From Numida meleagris (taxonomy: Eukaryota > Chordata > Aves > Galliformes > Numididae), in contig NC_034420.1 in the NCBI RefSeq assembly GCF_002078875.1, positions 5,269,814-5,333,813 on the forward strand: DNA of 64,000 nt, written 5' to 3'. Position numbers and translations under genes: made by a program. Below the pieces are notes generated by a model. That model ran no database searches. It had not been told where the DNA came from and was given only the letters and a program-made list of their open reading frames with translations. Of this stretch, positions 13,063 through 26,092 are shown piece after piece; position 1 is the first letter of the stretch, and each line of letters begins with the position of its first letter.

Positions 13063-16000
13063 GAGGAATGGAGGTTGTTATGCTTTACCTAACAAAGAGA
13101 AACTCAAATGAAAAAAATAAGAACACATTGCATTTTGCAGTCTGATTCTCAGCAGAACATAAATATGCTGCTTCAAGGCATAATATTACACTTTTTGAGA
13201 AAGTAAGGAATGGTATTTCTCCTACATTCACTTTGGCAAATAAAAGAATTATTTTGTTTTCTTCAAAAGCAAGCTCCGATCACTCAGGAGGAATCCCAGA
13301 TCCCTGACTACCAATGAACGCCAGACAGACTAAGAGAACAGCTTCCAGATTGTTTCTGCATGCTCACATTTCTGCCACCTCACGTGCAAGTGCCAGGCCT
13401 AACAGATGAAGTACAGGCAAGGTGCAAGATATTCTTCTATAAGGTGTTCTTCATGTGTTGCACTAGAAGATAACATGCTACCCCACCACACATTCTATCT
13501 TTTATCTTTCTATTCTATAGTTACACTCTATCTAAGCAGCTGTTTCCTGAGGTAACCATGTGCCACAGAACAATTACGCTGCCCTAATATTTTTGTTTAG
13601 GAGCATGTTTTTTGTCAATTCTCATTTCATCTTTTTCCTCTTTTCTCTTGATCCTCAAAACTGGTACTTCATAAAGCATCCTAATGACAGACACTTCATG
13701 AAAAAGAAAGTCTTTCGTTTAGGACACATAATATAACTCAATTTTGGGAATGGGAAGTTCTGTCAAGGAGAGCTGTGCCTCCTTGAGAGAGTATTTGAAT
13801 ACTCGGAACAGAATATAACTCTGAGAAAAGACACAATTTTTATGCACAGTAGGAACTGATGGCAAACCTTTGACTTTAACTATTACTTCCAGAGTAAATC
13901 TTCTTTTCTATTATCTCTTTCTCATATGTTTTTGCACTCACTGCTTCTTTTTCTGTTTTTTCCATTTTCTTCTTTCCTTTTCTTTCCTATTTCTCTCTCC
14001 TTTTTCCCTTAGACTTGCATTCACCTTATCCTCCTTTCAAATGCTGGCATCAGCCTTCCCCAGAGATAAATGAACACTTTCCACTCATTCCAGGCTTTTT
14101 TTTTTTTTTTTTTTTTGACTGTGTAACACTAGGAAAGTGGAGGATTACAGTAAGTGCCAATTTGGCACTCTGAGGTAGGGAAGTCTGGCACTAACATTAT
14201 TGTATGTTCAAAGACTGTGCAGCAGCGTGGTCTCCTGTCTCTGGATTTTCTTTTCTTTATATGACTCTATAAAGTTGAGAGCCTTTTTTTGGCAAACCAA
14301 ACTGAAGGTTTTTTTTCCATTCATAAGGTATTGGAAGCTTACTCTTCCTAACAAAGAATTTTTATTTCACAATTAGAGAAGAATGATGGCAGAACTCCCC
14401 AAAACTTTCTACCATACCTTAATCTGATTTAAACTTTTTGAGAATGTATGATGTTTCCTAGCAGTTGCTAAAAAGAATATGCTGACAGCTTTGCACTTTC
14501 TTGGCAAGCCTGCTGAGTCTCTGTTATTATCTGCACAAGAGTCATGTCTAAATAATAATATAATAGCCTCTCTTTGCTGGGCATTGTACAAACACATAGG
14601 GCTCTTCAATACAGACAGTTCCAGCATCAAAGAGCTCACAGTCTAAACTGATGGTGAAAGCAGAATAAATAGTTCAAAGTAATTAGATAAATGACTTAGG
14701 TCAATAAGATATCATAAAAGTTATGAATAACACCTTCATCTCAGAAGCAGTACAGTCAGTTGATCAAATCTATCCAAAGAATTTTGCTGCTAATAGCTTT
14801 GAAAAACACTGAAAGAGAAATGTGTCCATTGTAGTATTTCAACATTTTCCATGGATAGGAAGGAATTAAATATGAAAAGGAAACTCTTGAAGGATTGATA
14901 GCATCCTAAGTCTCAGGGTGCTTCCAAACTACTGTAATATTCTGCCGCCAACAGCCTTTGTTAGGAGATCTGCTACAGGTATTAATGGAACCTGAAAACA
15001 AACAAAAATGAAATAAATTGTCTCTGACCAGCTTTAACTGGTCAACGCTGTTACTGTGTTCTTGTGCTTTGTTGACAAATAACTTGCATCTACTATGATG
15101 TCTGACAACTAAAACTCCAAGCAAAGAAGAAAATCATCATTACCGTAGATCCTGAGTGCCAAGTGAGATGATGCGCTTGGAGGCTAAGGTAAACACAGAA
15201 AAAATGCACAGCCTTGAAATTCTGAAAACATTTGTGACTATTTATTCAGCATGAAAACAACAGTGAACAGTCTCCTAATATCTACTGCCTAGTTAAAAAG
15301 AAATAAAAACATCTGCTCACACAAACTAGCATTTATTAGCTTTGAATCAAGACGCTAATATTTAGCTGTGAATAACCATCACTAATAGTTACAGCATGTT
15401 ATCAAATATTTTTAGTTTATTTTCCTGGCTATCCGCACTCAATCTTCAATTTTTTAACCTGTATTTTCTTGCACAGATGAAATCTCAGAGAACAGTGTGC
15501 AATGAAAGCAGAATTGTGCATTTCTTTTTCTACAAGTTCTCAGTGTTTGTGTTTTACAGATTCTGTTGACTTTTCTGCCTACCTTTGAGTATATGAAAAT
15601 TTAGAACTCAAAGCCTTCAAAAATACAGTCACATCAATCTCCTCCAAATACCGTTAGTTTTCTTTGTAAACAAACAGTTCATTTTTATCACAAATTGAAT
15701 ATGTCAAGATCTTCCTGCCTCCAACAAATGTCATGTTTCACTTCTGCTTATTACAAGAAAGATGTTGATTTGAGTGAAAACTTCAGTCAGCAACTGTCTG
15801 TCAGGGCTGAATTCTGAGAACTGACACTACTACTTCTAAGTCTTCAGAAGAGCAAGGTGTCTATTTGTTTAAAGCACTGAGGGAGAGAGAATAATAAAGA
15901 GGTCACAATTTCTATGTCACAGTGTACTTAAGCAGCTGCCTGTAAAGCCCTCAAAATGTTTCAGTACCTTTGCACCTTTTCAAACAAAATTTAGACATCC

Positions 16001-16854
16001 TTCCATAGGCAAGAGTCTGAGAGCACTCAGAGCCGGAGGCTGGTTCAGAGCATACTTCAAGCAACCCCACTTGTGTCTCTCTCTAATGGCTGTGATGCAC
16101 TGACACAGTCCCAACTGAATGAAGTCCCTTACAACATAAAAGCAAACAATCAAACTTTTCTTTTTGTTTTGCAATACTTTCAAGCATGCGACATTAGTAC
16201 TAATCAGCTTTCTCAAGGTGATGATACAGAAGACAAATATGAAAAGCCCCAGATTTGATCAGCCTTGTACAATTCAGATAACACCAGGAAACTGAGTCCA
16301 GTTTTACATAATTAAATCATCTATGATGTTGAAAATGTACATTACTGAAATAAGTAAGTTTCACATCTCACAATACATTAGCATCTTTAAATAACCTTTT
16401 CCTCCAGGAGAAGAGCTACTTTTACATTACAGAAGCAGGCTCCTTCGGAACAAAATTAAGGAAGTATTACTTTGGTTGAGAGGAACCTGCTTTGTAAAAG
16501 AAACAATGCTAGAAAATGCTTTTTAGAGAAAGCGAACTGTAACGAAGTAGATTAACATAGCAATAACCAGCAAATTACACTTTACAAACCATCACTGCCA
16601 ATCCTTATAATTCATTAATTTTCAGCTGGCACCTGCATTTCACAGCACTCTCAGCCAGTCTTTTAGAGTGACACGCAAAGAAAACAGCTCTAATGATCAC
16701 TCGATTCGTTCAAAACACTCCAAGTCTTAAACATAGACTAGAACAAAAGCAAACCCAACCACCTGGTGTTTTTTGACCTGTTGTTCGATGCTTTCTGGCT
16801 TTCTGAAGCAGAAGTATAATCACTTATCTTAAAGGGAAAGACGAAGAAAGATTT

Positions 16855-16871
16855 AAAAAAAAAAAAAAAAA
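16855..16871 (+). repeat. Poly-A run
   Basis: 17 A. Similar runs lie at 28868-28881 and 33128-33143. None follows a recognisable processed gene copy. Confidence 0.85.
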
Positions 16872-19800
16872 GGTTTCTCAATTTTTGAGGGTTTTTTTTT
16901 TTTCCTAATGAGGTGTTACACAACCAGACTAACTGCTAAATCATATCCCGTTGTTTACTTTAGGGTGTATCACACTTTGCATATGAACTTGTCTTTGATT
17001 TTGCAACAGTTTGCTTGTTTAAATCCATCATGTTACCTCCTGAAGGAGAGATATAGAAAGCTAAGACCAAAGGCAAGAAAGCTGAAGGTGAAAAATGTTC
17101 TCATATCTTTTATAGGCTTTCAATGATGAAGTTTGGCCTGCCCTCCCAGCACGAGAAAGAGAGGCTTTGATAGGTAAATTGCTTTGGAAGTAATCTTGTT
17201 TAGGCTTCTTAAAGATTTTGCAGTTCAGTATCACCATGGCACTGTGAGACCACTACTCCATCCTGATGCCAGAGACCTGTACAGGCAGATGGATACCAGC
17301 CCATACCAGCCCTACGCTAATCTTCATTAGTTCAAACTCTTGAGCAGTTTAGAGAAATCTAAGCAGAAGACAGGAAAGATCTTTTGTGCTTCCCAACTGC
17401 TCCACAGCATAAGGAACTAACTAGTAGAGGAGACATCCCTAACAGAAATCACGTTTTGGGAACAGCTTAAAAAATCACCTGACCTGTGAGAGTCAGGTAC
17501 TTCTACCTCACTGCATAACAACAAATATAGGCTGCAAACCATTTTTAGAAACAGCTAAGTAACAGTCAGAGGCTGCACAATGAACTACTTCCAAAACAAG
17601 TTCAGCCCATGGGTTCTCTCACCACAGGATCGTATCTCAGGGCTCAGGGCAGATGCGCACTACTGCTAATAAGACCCGCTTTCCAGTTGCAAAGGTAAAT
17701 AAAGGCAGTAATAGGTTGCCGCTTTATTCTCTCTGACTTTCAAATTGTATTTTGTTCAGCTCTTGATCTTTAGGTGACTTTTTAAAGCCACCTAAAAAAA
17801 TGATTTGGGCTTGAAAAAAAAAACTGTACTGAAGTGATTTCCACATATTTTTCTCATAGCATTTTGCCAAATCCTAACATAGCAAGAACTTCTACTTCTG
17901 CAGACATTTATGGTAAATTTTGTCATGGGTTCTTCCATAAAGAGAAATCATATATAGAAAGAAAAGTTATTTAGACAACTGTTTGAAATCTGAAAATTGC
18001 TGCAGTTCATTGTTGCATCCTCAGGTGCCTCTACCTTTAGAAAGTAAAATTGTAGTCTTTTAATTTTATGGAAGGGAGAGAGTGGTATTAACTAGGAGGT
18101 CGTTCACAGGAAGAGCTAGCTGGGAGCATCCAAAGATGTGGAACAGGATTTGTACATCCCAGCGTATGAATCTTCATGCAACAGAGAGGAATAGGGAGCG
18201 TCCACGTGATATTTCATTTTACATCATGACAGACACTTACAGCAGGTCTTGGTTCTCTTCCAGCTGCTGCCGCTGCAATTCTTTAAACTCTCAAGTTGAT
18301 CCACAGTAAGCACAGAATAGTGAAAGAGTATAATAGCTTTTGAGATAAAATAGCATTTTCCCACTAGAAATTTATTGTGGCAAGGAAGTAAAAAGACTGA
18401 CAATTTTTGCCAGGTAAAACAGTGACAACATTAGCCTGGGTTATAAAAAAAATGTGTAGTTCCCAAATCTGTGCAGACAACAGCTATTATTAGAAACAAA
18501 GCTTATCAGTCCCTGAAGGAAGGGTGCTCTAATTTCTCACAAGAAATTAATAAGGGACAGATATTCCTATTCTTAGAAGCTAATGAACTTGTTCTACTCA
18601 GTCCTATTTTGCTAAATGGCTTGGGAAAAGTGAGTGCGATGGGTGTTGTAGAAGTAGTTCAAGCCTTTCAAAGGCAACAAAGCAATAAAATTAGCACACC
18701 ACAGAAGCTTAGGTGAATATTGTTCCTCTAGCCAAATGCAGAGGTCTTCCAGACAAACAAGTGTTCCATTAAACCACCACAGCAATCAGCCCGAATAGTG
18801 GAAATGACAAATACTCTGTTCATTATCTCTTTCCTTTCCTTGGAAAACTATTATTTGAAAAAGAAATTGAGCTACTGATGAAGAGCATCATATTAGAAAT
18901 TAGTAATTAGAAATTAGTTGTCAGAATCTTAAACCATCTTACACTATTTTAAAAGACTGTACAATAATGCTCCCAGGTGGTGATGACTTCTTCCTATTTG
19001 TATGTATATCTGGCATTTTGAAAATGCTGTTTGCTGAAGTAAAGAAGTTAATTTTTTTACTGGAACAACTTGTAGGGAAAGATGTTCATCAATATGAATA
19101 CAATCAAAATGATGCGGCCTGTGTTATCACAAGGAATCTAAGCAATTTCTAAAAATGTTTTCTTTTCCCTTCTTCAAAACTCCAGGGACAATGACTGTTT
19201 CTTCCTAATTCACTGTTGAGGTGATACTCCATTTGCATGGCGTAGCCTTTATTCTACATATGAAGAAGAGATCTAACTCAGTAGATAATTGTGTTAACAT
19301 GTCTTCCACTGATAGAAACACAACATACTCAAACATATGGCTCTGCTGGGAATATTCCACATGTATTACTATTGTAAAATACTGCAGGAATGAAGAGGAT
19401 GGCATGTAGCGTGAGATGGAGCCACTTCATTTTAGCAAGTCTACAATACAGAATGCACAAACAGCCTTTAGCCTTTACCTCAGTAGCTATTTATCTAGAC
19501 AATATACTTTCTGAAGACAGAGGAGACTGGCTCCTCATGCCTAGTCCATCTTGTTTTCTAAGTAACCTATACTTTAAAAAGAAAAGGAACATACAGACTT
19601 AATCACAGATCTGCTGTAGTTGAAGTATGCCTTTTAGATTTTACAAGCATGCTCAAATGCTGACAGAATCTTACTTAATCAGAATTATTTTTTTCTTGTT
19701 TTTCATATTAAATTATTTTTATCTGAATCAAACATTAACTGAAAAAATCTATCATTTATTATAGGTAGTAACATATTTTGCAGAGGTAATGTGTCTTATT

Positions 19801-22800
19801 GCATGTTTTCATTCTATGAATCTGTTGTTAATGCCATCACTAACATTAATTAACATACAGCAGTAATGTAGCACAACAGTACTTTGGGAACCACAATGCT
19901 AGTGAGTTCTTTTAAAATATTTAAATGTTCTTTGAAAATCAAAATAGTTTTTTTTTTTTTAATCATATACACTGTACTGGAACGGCTGCTTCACTAAATT
20001 CTGCTGGGTTATGAATACAGTAAATGAGGCAGATGTGAGAACAGGTAAGACTCTGGGAATGTACTGAAAGAAGAAGGGAAGGCACAGTTAGCCTGATCTT
20101 CTGTTCTTCTCTATGCACCACGGAGTTGCCTTCTGCTGTTTATAAGACTGGACCATCTCCCTTGTGACCCCTAGAACTCTGAGTGAATGTCTACGAAACA
20201 GCAATCTGGACAACATACTGTATGTATTCTCTTTTTTCCTTTTGCCTCATCTAATCAGAAACTCCTCTGACACAAAGATACTGTCACCAAATTGTACTGT
20301 AAATAGTTTGGTGCAAGACAACACAGAATCCATACGTGAATGATGTTTCAAGCAAGGAACAAGGCATCTTAGAGGTAGAATTTGGCTAGAAAATAGGAAA
20401 ATAAGGAACTAGGATATGACTATGACTTCCACAAAGATATTTAAACACAATCAGTTGCATAATGTGAGTGCAATTTGAAAGCAAAAGCACAACAAAGAGT
20501 AAAAGCTGACTGTAAGTAAGGTAGACACTGAGGACACAGTTACCACTGAGTAAGTCACAGGCTTCTCCAGTGCTTTTTAACTGAAATCTGACCACGGCTG
20601 GAAACATGAAGCTATTCATCCCATATATAATGTATATTGTTTTACTACCTGTTTTATTTAACTAGAAAAAAAAGGGGAGTGGTTTCAGGTCTTTCTTACT
20701 AGTACTGCCTGTACAGCTGCAAGATTTTGTGTAGCAAGGGGTTTTGGTCTAAACCATTTATTTTCTAACAACCTTTCCTATCCACTATATGCCTAGATGT
20801 TTATTTTGCATCTACGTAACACATTGGTATATATAACAAATTGATATGAACATGAACACATTGCGTTTGCAAATATCTGTCTGCAGAGATAGTACTGTTG
20901 AAATGTTTTGAAAATGCAGCATTTCTTGTGTTTTCTATAATAAACCATTCACCAAAAAGGGAGTAGCACATCTTAAAGGAAGCAGTCTCTAGAATGCTGA
21001 ATAACTCTGCACTCAGGAGAACGATGTTTTGTTTCTTCTGTGCATCTTAACCTTTGCTCTGCAGGGAATATTCTCTAGGACGGCATCTAAAGAAGGCATA
21101 TTAGGCTCTATGCTAATCACTTCTGAGCCTTTCAAGTAACTGCTGCTGATTGTATCAAAATGTGCCAAGAGAAACAAACTGAGAATGCAAAATCTATTTG
21201 AATTTCCTTTTGAAGCTGCAAGTAAAGATTCCTGGCAGCACCAGTGCTTTCAGCAGTGTAAGATTTTCATACTTCATACACTTCAAAGTGCAAATGAAGA
21301 TTATGACCTTATACATCGTATATGCACCTATATTTTATTTATACTGCATCTGTGCAATCAGGAGAAAAGATATTTCCATGACCTTCTACCAGCAAGAAGC
21401 CTAGCAAGACGATTCAGACCTATTGAAAATTCATAGTTAATTAAAGGTTAAAAGGAACTTGCCAATTAGTATGAAAGATAATTGTTCTCCTTTGGCTACC
21501 TGATTATGTTTTCCTTTGAATACACTGAAGTGTATGTTGTCATGCTGTTGGTAAATGTAATCATAAAGCACTCACAGTACCTACTAGCTCTCAAAATACC
21601 TGGCCTTAGAAACCAAAATTCTACATGAATTTTATAATTATCATTTCATTACACACACAAACATCTTTTTATAGTTGCAGGGAAAAAATATCAGCAACAT
21701 TCTGAGGGCAGGAAAGACTTAGCACCCACAGAAGTCAGCTTTGTTTTAGTAGGTATTGCTGCATTTTACTCCCAAAGTTATAGAAAAAAAAATCACCAAG
21801 ACTACAGCTGTAGATTCCAGCTTTCACAAAAGACGATAAATATAAAATTTCCAGATATAACCATGATCTTTCTTCCCTAAACGGGTATTTGCGTTATCAA
21901 AAACAATGCAATGTGCTTTATTCTCATTCAGAATGCAATCAGCACGGAGCTATTTTGTGTCCTGCTCATTTCATTCATCAGATCACTGGCAATACTGCTA
22001 AGGTGTGCTCTCCAAAACAAAACAAACCAGGAAATCCCAAATTCCAAATAGAAAATAAACTGATGTGTTTTACTGAGACTAAAGCTCAGCCAATAATCCA
22101 GTGAATTCATTAGCAGTGAATTACCTGCAGTTGTGATGATAAGCTTTGTGACCATAAGCATTTACAAATATGACTTCGATTTTAGGGACTATGTCATGAT
22201 TCAAAATTCAAAACAAATGGGTTAAGGATTATAATTTTAATCAAATAATAAAACATGGTAACAATTACATGCTGATGACATGCTGTGACCAGTTCTTTGT
22301 GGTAACAGAAAAAATACATATTATTGTTTCTATTCAATGATTATAGGTTTATGATTCTACAAGAAGAAAATCATTTACAGAAATCACTTGTGACAAAGCC
22401 ACAGTCCAAAAAGTATTTGCTTATACACAAACACTTCCATAGCAAAATGCATCTTACAATTTTTACTTTTTCTCCTGTACAAACGTGTATGGAAATCTAC
22501 TATTAAATGGCCAAAATTGGATAGAATAAATGACTAGCATACTTTTCTGTAAGCAACCACTGACACTTTGATAGAATCTGACTGCATTTTTATTCCTAAT
22601 AACAAAGGATAGATCATACTGTTTTGCATATTCTGATGCTCTCAAGATGAATATATTTATATGTTTATGATTGACACAATGGTGTGATTTTTACATGTTC
22701 ATATTTCCCAAAATGGCATTTGGGAGAAACCTACAGCTCTCACCTTCACAAAGATCAAAGTGTCAAGAGAGATCTGGAGGACACCTATTTGAGACAAACA

Positions 22801-23558
22801 TCTTCTTTGTTGCTTCAGACAGAAATAAAACCACAACTGCAGAAGTGACCAAAACAGGGATAGTTACATGGAGGGAGGCAGAAGATGGAAACGCGGTTAC
22901 TGGCGCTTAGTACCTCCACATATGAAGCTGAGGAAAAAAATTCTTTTTTCTAAAAATGCCCCTTTTTTTTTTCTGCACATGGCAAAGAAATACTTAAGGG
23001 AAGGTATACTCTGCTATCTCATTTCAAAAGTTATTTTTGCTATAAACAATTCTTTTAAATTTGCATGCTTAACCCTTCCCCCAAAAAGCCATGAAACATC
23101 TTTAGGTTGCTGAGTACAGTAATAAAAGTGTTCCCTTACAGAAAACTGAATAATTCTTTTCAACAAGTTTTGACCTTCTCACTCCATCAGCACATTTTCC
23201 CAGCTGAAACTTTGTAACAAATTTGACACGAATTCATAATTCCTCCAAAAGAAATGCTTTATGATTTGATCAGAGCTGCAGTATCACCTCTGAGATATGA
23301 CCACATATGAAAACGGCAGGCATCTCTGGAAGCAACTGTGACAAAAATCTGTGGCTGAGAAGTGAAATTTCTCCAGCTCCGAATGAAACTTCTCTTGCAA
23401 AGAGAATGACAACGCTCTTTTTCTTTTCCCTTAACAGATTATCATGACTTCTTTTTTATATCTCCCTTCTTTTCCCAACTTTGTTACCTTCATCTATTTT
23501 CTTCGAAGTTACCTTTTTTCTGGTACTATAGGCCCTCTCATAATTAAACACGGAAGTA

Positions 23559-23572
23559 CACACACACACACA
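23559..23572 (+). repeat. (CA)n short microsatellite
   Basis: Seven units of CA/AC. Confidence 0.8.
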
Positions 23573-24959
23573 ATCAGAAGAACCCTCTTAAGCAACAATG
23601 CAATTAGTCCTAGTTGTAGAATTTATTCTACCTTTGCCTCCTACTCCTCTCTTTTCCTCTGTAAGATATTTAGGTCAAGGACTGTTTGTTATCATAATAC
23701 CAGCAATGCACTGTCAATCCAATTAGTCAATCATGATTAGTCTACCGACATAGATAAATTCTACTCAACTTCTCTACAATGACAGTGAAAGTTTACATTC
23801 AAGCTTGTAGTGCTTCAATATTAAAACATATTTACTTCTGGCAACGTTTCTCTCTTTTCATAGTATTTTATGAGAATTGTGTCAAGCTCCTGTTATTAAT
23901 CCTGACAAGGACACCCTTTGATCTCCAGACATAATGGTAAATTTGCAGTGGGTTTTCTTGAGTCTGAAATGTTGGAGACATCCGAATTTTTTTCCTTATA
24001 TTCATAGGTACTTAAGATAATTCTTTAATTTTGCAACTACACTTCTCATTTAAATACAAATGTAGGTATTCCAATAATCTGAAAAAGGCATTAAAATTAT
24101 TTATCATCACACTTGAGAAAAACTGGCACTTAGTTTACATTATAGAAACTGTGAATGCTGACACAACTTCTCAGATATGTTCATCAGGAGAACAGAGTTG
24201 GAATAGAAGGAGAATGCAAAGAGGACATAGGCCACAGCAAATAAAGCCTATACATAAACATAAATAATAGTGAAAATGACAAAGAAATGTTTCTAAGTTT
24301 GCGTGGATCGTGTGTCTTGACCATCATGTGTTCCCTACTTCATTAAAATCAAGAATATTCAATTATAATATAGGTTGCCAGCTAACAAATTTAGTGAAAA
24401 ATTATAGCTGGAATTAATAGCTGAAATTGAAATTAGCTCAAATTGTCACAAATGAATAATGTTAGTTGGGCATGTTACCACTCTTGTTTATTTTAGGCTG
24501 AAAGAGGATTCCAGAGATAAACTGCTTATAGATTAATCTCAGTCATCAGATGGAAAATGAATTCATCACTGTATTAAACCCAAATGCAAATAAGTGGAAA
24601 ATACATATCACTTCTGTTATAATGATTCTTAAAATCTCTAGTCTCAGCTGTCTGCTTACAATCATAGGGGGAGAACCTCCAGATAAGTCTAAGGGCCTAT
24701 TCTAGCTGAAGTGCTAACAGTTGTGAGACTGACATCAGAAGTTGCAAAAGATGGTACAGGAAGTCAAGCTTAGCGCTCTGGCTTAAAAAAGCTTGTGATG
24801 GTAAGCTTACCACAACACACCCCAAAAAAATGGTGTCACCAAGTAACACACACTGTAAAAGAGAGAGTTGAGTACAGAGCCTACATGTCTACTCTAGTTC
24901 CCACATCTGTCAGCATCTGATCGGTAGTTTCAGGATGGTTGCTCTAGTACAGAGCTGGT

Positions 24960-24992
24960 TAATTTAGAGACACCACACGTGTCTCTAAATTA
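24960..24992. repeat. Perfect inverted repeat (14-bp arms, 5-nt loop)
   Basis: Arm taatttagagacac, loop cacac, arm gtgtctctaaatta. All 14 pairs match. Confidence 0.95.
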
Positions 24993-25649
24993 TCAGCAGA
25001 GAAGAAAGAAAGGCAGCACTTAAATGAATGAGAGCTAACTGCTCTCTGTAATAAAACAAAGTACATAGGAGATACACTGTACCTCTTTACCTTCAAGTCT
25101 TTCAATACTACCTCACATACCATTCTCAGAAGCAAGCTACAGATGTAGCAAGTTAGGAAAATTGCTCTAAACTGAGCGTAGAACTGGCTGAATAAACATG
25201 CTTAAAGCACAGTTACTGAGAGATGCACGTAGAGTAGAATTCAGCAGATCACTACATGTTTTTGTTAGTTACTCGACTGATGGGGCAGAAGGAATGGTTC
25301 TTTAAAATTTCAGCAGAGTGGAAACACAAGCATACTGGAGGATTAGGTTGTCACACAGAAGACTCTAACAAAAGACATACATCATATGGAATAGAGTATC
25401 TAGTTAGGAAAGTCTGGCTTAGCAGGAACAATTATCTGAAGAACTGTACACTGCAGAACTTAGACATACCCATTTAAAAAGCAATGACTGGTAGCTATAG
25501 CAGATCATATGCTCAACATGTGATATATCCACAGCTCTTGCAAAACATCATACTGATGAACCTACTGAATCAACACTTCACTACACTAGACGTTTTTTAA
25601 AGCCTTGCCTAGTTTATCATGTTTCTTTCCTGAAACAGAATTTGAAGGA

Positions 25650-26092
25650 GTTCTGGAAGAGAGCAAAGATCTTGATCTAGAAAACAGGACATAGGAAAAC
25701 AGAGTGAAATAATCCAGGCTGTTTAGAATAAAGATAAGTAAGGACAGAGAAGATTACCACATTGAATTATGAAATAACATTTAGCACAGAGAATGTGACT
25801 AGCCCATCTTGAATAACTGCAGTAGCTAGGACAAGTAGTAACGAGCTTAAAATGTAATGGAGGATGTTTAGGTTTATATTAAAAGAAAATGTTCCTATGG
25901 TAAAGACAGGTAAGCAATAGAATAGACTGATTTTGAAGACCGGAATATAATCGACTGGAAATAATGAAGGCCAAATTAGACAAATATTTGTCAAGATTTT
26001 CACAGACATAGTAAACCTTGCGGTAACACGGGGGTTGGACTGCACAAGTTCCTGACATCCCTTGCAGTTCTGTTTTCTATATTTCTAAAATA
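25650..26092 (+). repeat. Old, diverged CR1 3' region
   Basis: Diverged CR1 segments occur in the right order: ctaggacaagtagtaacgag, then ggaggatgtttaggtttata, then gtaagcaatagaatagactg, then gggggttggactgcacaagt at the 3' end. Each aligns by eye with the usual CR1 order (acaagaggaaatgg, gaggtttaggttgga, aagcactggaacag, ggttggactagatg). The 5' limit is uncertain. Confidence 0.6.

Larger units (their letters stand above)
9095..25649. other. Long AT-rich stretch without a recognised gene
   Basis: 16.5 kb with the purine microsatellite, AT and poly-T/A runs, one perfect hairpin (24960-24992), one splice-bounded candidate exon (17628-17694) and one possible old interspersed repeat (about 14570-14645). 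ORFs here are short and not protein-like. Conserved non-coding elements cannot be detected without an alignment. Confidence 0.45.
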
